Assembly (NCBI GenBank): GCA_002688175.1
Contig: NZCC01000056.1
Location: 1-41,005, forward strand
Direction of reading: 5' to 3'
Length of the DNA: 41,005 nucleotides
Source of the DNA: Chromatiales bacterium
GTDB lineage: Bacteria; Pseudomonadota; Gammaproteobacteria; Steroidobacterales; GCA-2729495
Numbering within the stretch: position 1 is the first letter of the stretch; each line of letters starts with the position of its first letter. Below the pieces are notes generated by a model, which worked only from the letters and a program-made list of their open reading frames with translations, was not told the DNA's origin and did no database searches. The position numbers and the translations under genes were made by a program. Below, one piece after another: positions 37,110 to 41,005 of the stretch.

Positions 37110-38387
37110 ATGCCAAAACAGACCTCAGCCAAGAAAAATGCTTTCTATGCCCAGTCCGGAGGCGTGACGGCAGTCATCAACGCCAGCGCCTGTGGCGTCA
37201 TCGAAACAGCCCGCAAGCACCGGGACAAAATCGGCAAAGTCTATGCCGGTCGGAATGGCATTATCGGCGCACTGACGGAAGACATGATCGACACCAGCAA
37301 GGAAACCGCGGCAGCTATAGCCGCTCTGCGCCATACGCCCGGAGGCGCATTCGGTTCTGCGCGCTACAAACTCAAGGGACTGGAGGCAAATCGTGCCGAG
37401 TATGAACGACTGATCGAGGTATTCAGGGCCCATAACATTGGCTATTTTTTCTACAATGGCGGCGGCGACTCCGCTGACACATGTTACAAAGTGTCGCAGC
37501 TATCCAAAAAACTGAAATTTCCGGTTCAGGCCATCCATGTGCCAAAAACCGTTGATAATGACCTGCCGATTACCGACACATGTCCGGGATTCGGTTCAGT
37601 TGCAAAATATGTCGCCGTCTCAACCCGTGAAGCCGCACTCGATGTTGAGTCGATGGCCAGAACCTCCACCAAGGCATTCGTGCTGGAAGTCATGGGCAGG
37701 CATGCCGGCTGGATTGCCGCAGCGGGGGGACTGGCCGGCAGCGGCCGGGAGGAAGCTCCACACATCATCCTGTTTCCTGAAATCCCGTTCGACAAAAAGG
37801 CTTTTTTGCAGCGGGTCGCCGAAACAGTCCGCGACCGCGAGTACTGCGTCATTGTTGTCAGTGAAGGTGCGGCCTGGCCGGACGGACGTTTTTTGGCTGA
37901 TGCCGGCACCACAGATGCATTTGGCCACAAACAGCTTGGCGGCGTGGCGCAGGTTGTGGCGCAAATGATCAATGATGAGCTCGGCCTCAAATACCACTAT
38001 GCAATCGCCGATTACCTGCAACGGTCAGCACGGCACATTGCCTCATCAACCGATGTAAAACAGGCTTATGCGGTCGGCAAGGCAGCCGTCGAACTGGCTC
38101 TGGCAGGGGAAAACTCTGTCATGCCGGCAATTATTCGCAAATCAGACCGTCCCTATCGATGGAAGATCGAAACCGCACCCCTGAGCCGGGTCGCAAATCG
38201 CGAAAAGAAGATGCCCAGGCGTTACATAACGAAGGATGGCTACGGGATCACAGCCGCCTGCCGCCGCTACCTGGAGCCCCTGATCGCTGGTGAGGACTAC
38301 CCTCCGTACGCAGGCGGCCTTCCAAAATACGTCCGGCTCAAGAATATCCCGGTCGCTAAAAAGCTGAAATCCAAATTTGTGCTATGA
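37110..38387 (+). CDS. pfp: Pyrophosphate-dependent 6-phosphofructokinase
   Basis: This enzyme phosphorylates fructose 6-phosphate with PPi, reversibly. The 425-residue protein has AQSGGVTAVINASACG (N-terminal phosphate loop), the donor-site loop FFYNGGGDSADTCYK, and HVPKTVDNDLPITDTCPGFGSVAKY. In the last segment Lys precedes TVDND as in PPi enzymes, whereas ATP enzymes have a Gly-Thr type sequence. The donor loop reads GGGDS rather than the usual GGDDS, a variant also seen in related PFKs. MGRHAGWIAAAGGLA is the substrate motif. AGGA lies 7 bases before the ATG at 37110; the frame is open 20 codons upstream. In Methylococcus pfp is co-transcribed with hppA, matching this order. Confidence 0.9.
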   Translation: MPKQTSAKKNAFYAQSGGVTAVINASACGVIETARKHRDKIGKVYAGRNGIIGALTEDMIDTSKETAAAIAALRHTPGGAFGSARYKLKGLEANRAEYERLIEVFRAHNIGYFFYNGGGDSADTCYKVSQLSKKLKFPVQAIHVPKTVDNDLPITDTCPGFGSVAKYVAVSTREAALDVESMARTSTKAFVLEVMGRHAGWIAAAGGLAGSGREEAPHIILFPEIPFDKKAFLQRVAETVRDREYCVIVVSEGAAWPDGRFLADAGTTDAFGHKQLGGVAQVVAQMINDELGLKYHYAIADYLQRSARHIASSTDVKQAYAVGKAAVELALAGENSVMPAIIRKSDRPYRWKIETAPLSRVANREKKMPRRYITKDGYGITAACRRYLEPLIAGEDYPPYAGGLPKYVRLKNIPVAKKLKSKFVL

Positions 38388-38388
38388 T
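38380..38388 (+). promoter_or_regulatory. Possible extended -10 promoter for hppA
   Basis: TGCTATGAT, an extended -10 sequence, spans the pfp stop codon about 195 bases before the hppA start. No -35 is evident. If real, hppA would have its own promoter in addition to read-through from pfp. Confidence 0.3.
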
Positions 38389-38583
38389 CGCGCGCTTTCG
38401 AGACCGGCCTGCGGACGAAAAGTCTTTATAACCGTGCGGTCGGCAAGCATCAAAAAGACAGATTTCATTCGGTGGGAGGATGCCGAACGCGTTCTACATA
38501 GCTAAGGTGCAGCCCATCGCACGTTGCAGCCCTGTGTTCCGCGCCCTCTCCCGCCGGACGACAATAACGGAGTAACAATCAAT

Positions 38584-40719
<2,136 letters not shown>

Positions 40720-40750
40720 TTCATGTAGGAGCGACGCCCTTCGGAACCAA

Positions 40751-40781
40751 AAAAGGCCGGCCATGTGCCGGGCTTTTTTTT
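40751..40781 (+). terminator. Rho-independent terminator of hppA
   Basis: AAAAGGCCGGC pairs with GCCGGGCTTTT across a 5-base loop, with one G-G mismatch, and runs into eight T residues. It lies about 30 bases after the hppA stop. Confidence 0.85.
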
Positions 40782-40826
40782 GCTCTGTAGCGCGGCAGTC
40801 CGCCTCAACTAGAGCGATCGCTTTAG

Positions 40827-41005
40827 AACGGGCCGAAGGCGCTCGGCGGTATGCTGATCAGCACGATCATCACCGGCCTGTTTGTCGCCATTTCGATGAC
40901 CGTTGGCGGCGGCGCCTGGGACAACGCCAAAAAGTATGTCGAAGACGGCAACTGTGGCGGCAAGGGCACCGATGCCCATAAAGCTGCTGTGACCGGCGAC
41001 ACCGT
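40827..41005 (+). pseudogene. 5'-truncated second pyrophosphatase gene, runs off the edge
   Basis: In the frame of the ATG at 40851 the sequence encodes a C-terminal piece of an Hpp[21 protein letters not shown], then [27 protein letters not shown] and TGDTV at the window end. A TAG at 40824-40826 closes the frame just before the homology, so nothing upstream encodes the rest. Over the last 38 residues it matches the neighbouring HppA at about 29 positions, but the preceding helix is different. That helix instead resembles bacterial and Na+-type enzymes ([10 protein letters not shown]). It is therefore probably a remnant of a second, diverged paralogue rather than a recent copy of hppA. The 3' end is not in the window. 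Confidence 0.8.

Overview
The window is chromosomal DNA of a Gram-negative gammaproteobacterium. The evidence is the conserved gene order around rsmI-lpoA-yraN-gmhA, sspA-sspB, murA-ibaG, the kds/lpt/rpoN operon and mpl, together with the outer-membrane genes (lpt, lpoA) typical of that class. It is not an enteric bacterium. The adk/pfp/hppA pyrophosphate cluster and the rapZ-mgtE neighbourhood point to a Chromatiales-, Xanthomonadales- or methanotroph-like lineage. I cannot name the genus. No ribosomal RNA, tRNA or CRISPR array was found.

Layout. 1-1603: a complete IS1182-type insertion sequence whose inverted repeat begins at base 1, so the sequence probably starts at an assembly break in a repeat. 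1.7-5.5 kb: rsmI, divergent from lpoA-yraN-gmhA. 5.5-5.7 kb: the first of three long palindromes. 5.7-8.6 kb (minus strand): sspB and sspA, then murA and ibaG. 8.7-15.7 kb (plus strand): yrbG-kdsD-kdsC-lptC-lptA-lptB-rpoN-hpf-rapZ, a tightly packed run that makes Kdo, builds the LPS transport bridge and encodes sigma-54; mgtE follows at 15.9 kb. 17.3-21.5 kb: accessory genes (patatin-like lipase, exported peroxiredoxin, nucleotide-translocase-like transporter, exported NAD(P)-binding protein). 21.6-27.5 kb (minus strand): tkt-gap-pgk-pyk, carbon metabolism. 27.7-30.3 kb: metK-ahcY, the SAM cycle. 30.6-32.2 kb: cpdA and a TraB/GumN protein. 32.2-34.8 kb (minus strand): membrane protein-mpl-LON-domain protein. 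34.8-36.0 kb: rnd. 36.0-36.3 kb: two more palindromes in inverted orientation. 36.3-40.7 kb: adk, divergent from pfp and hppA. 40.8 kb to the end: a 5'-truncated piece of a second, different hppA.

How the genes work together. There are three coherent modules: envelope assembly (murA, mpl, lpoA, kdsD, kdsC, gmhA, lptABC), lower glycolysis and the Calvin/pentose branch (tkt, gap, pgk, pyk), and pyrophosphate energetics (adk, reversible PPi-dependent phosphofructokinase, proton-pumping pyrophosphatase). Compared with familiar gammaproteobacterial gene orders, several blocks are missing at their usual places: the mla lipid-transport genes between ibaG and yrbG, the PTS genes between hpf, rapZ and mgtE, and dolP after gmhA.

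The most unusual signal is a family of three 82-nt palindromic elements (5586-5667, 36034-36115, 36216-36297). Each has 31-nt arms, an invariant 6-nt one-sided bulge and an invariant inner hairpin. The arm sequences differ between copies but stay self-complementary (31/31, 31/31 and 30/31 pairs), so changes in one arm are matched in the other. All copies lie between convergent genes and share a flanking motif. They carry no coding sequence and do not look like ordinary terminators.
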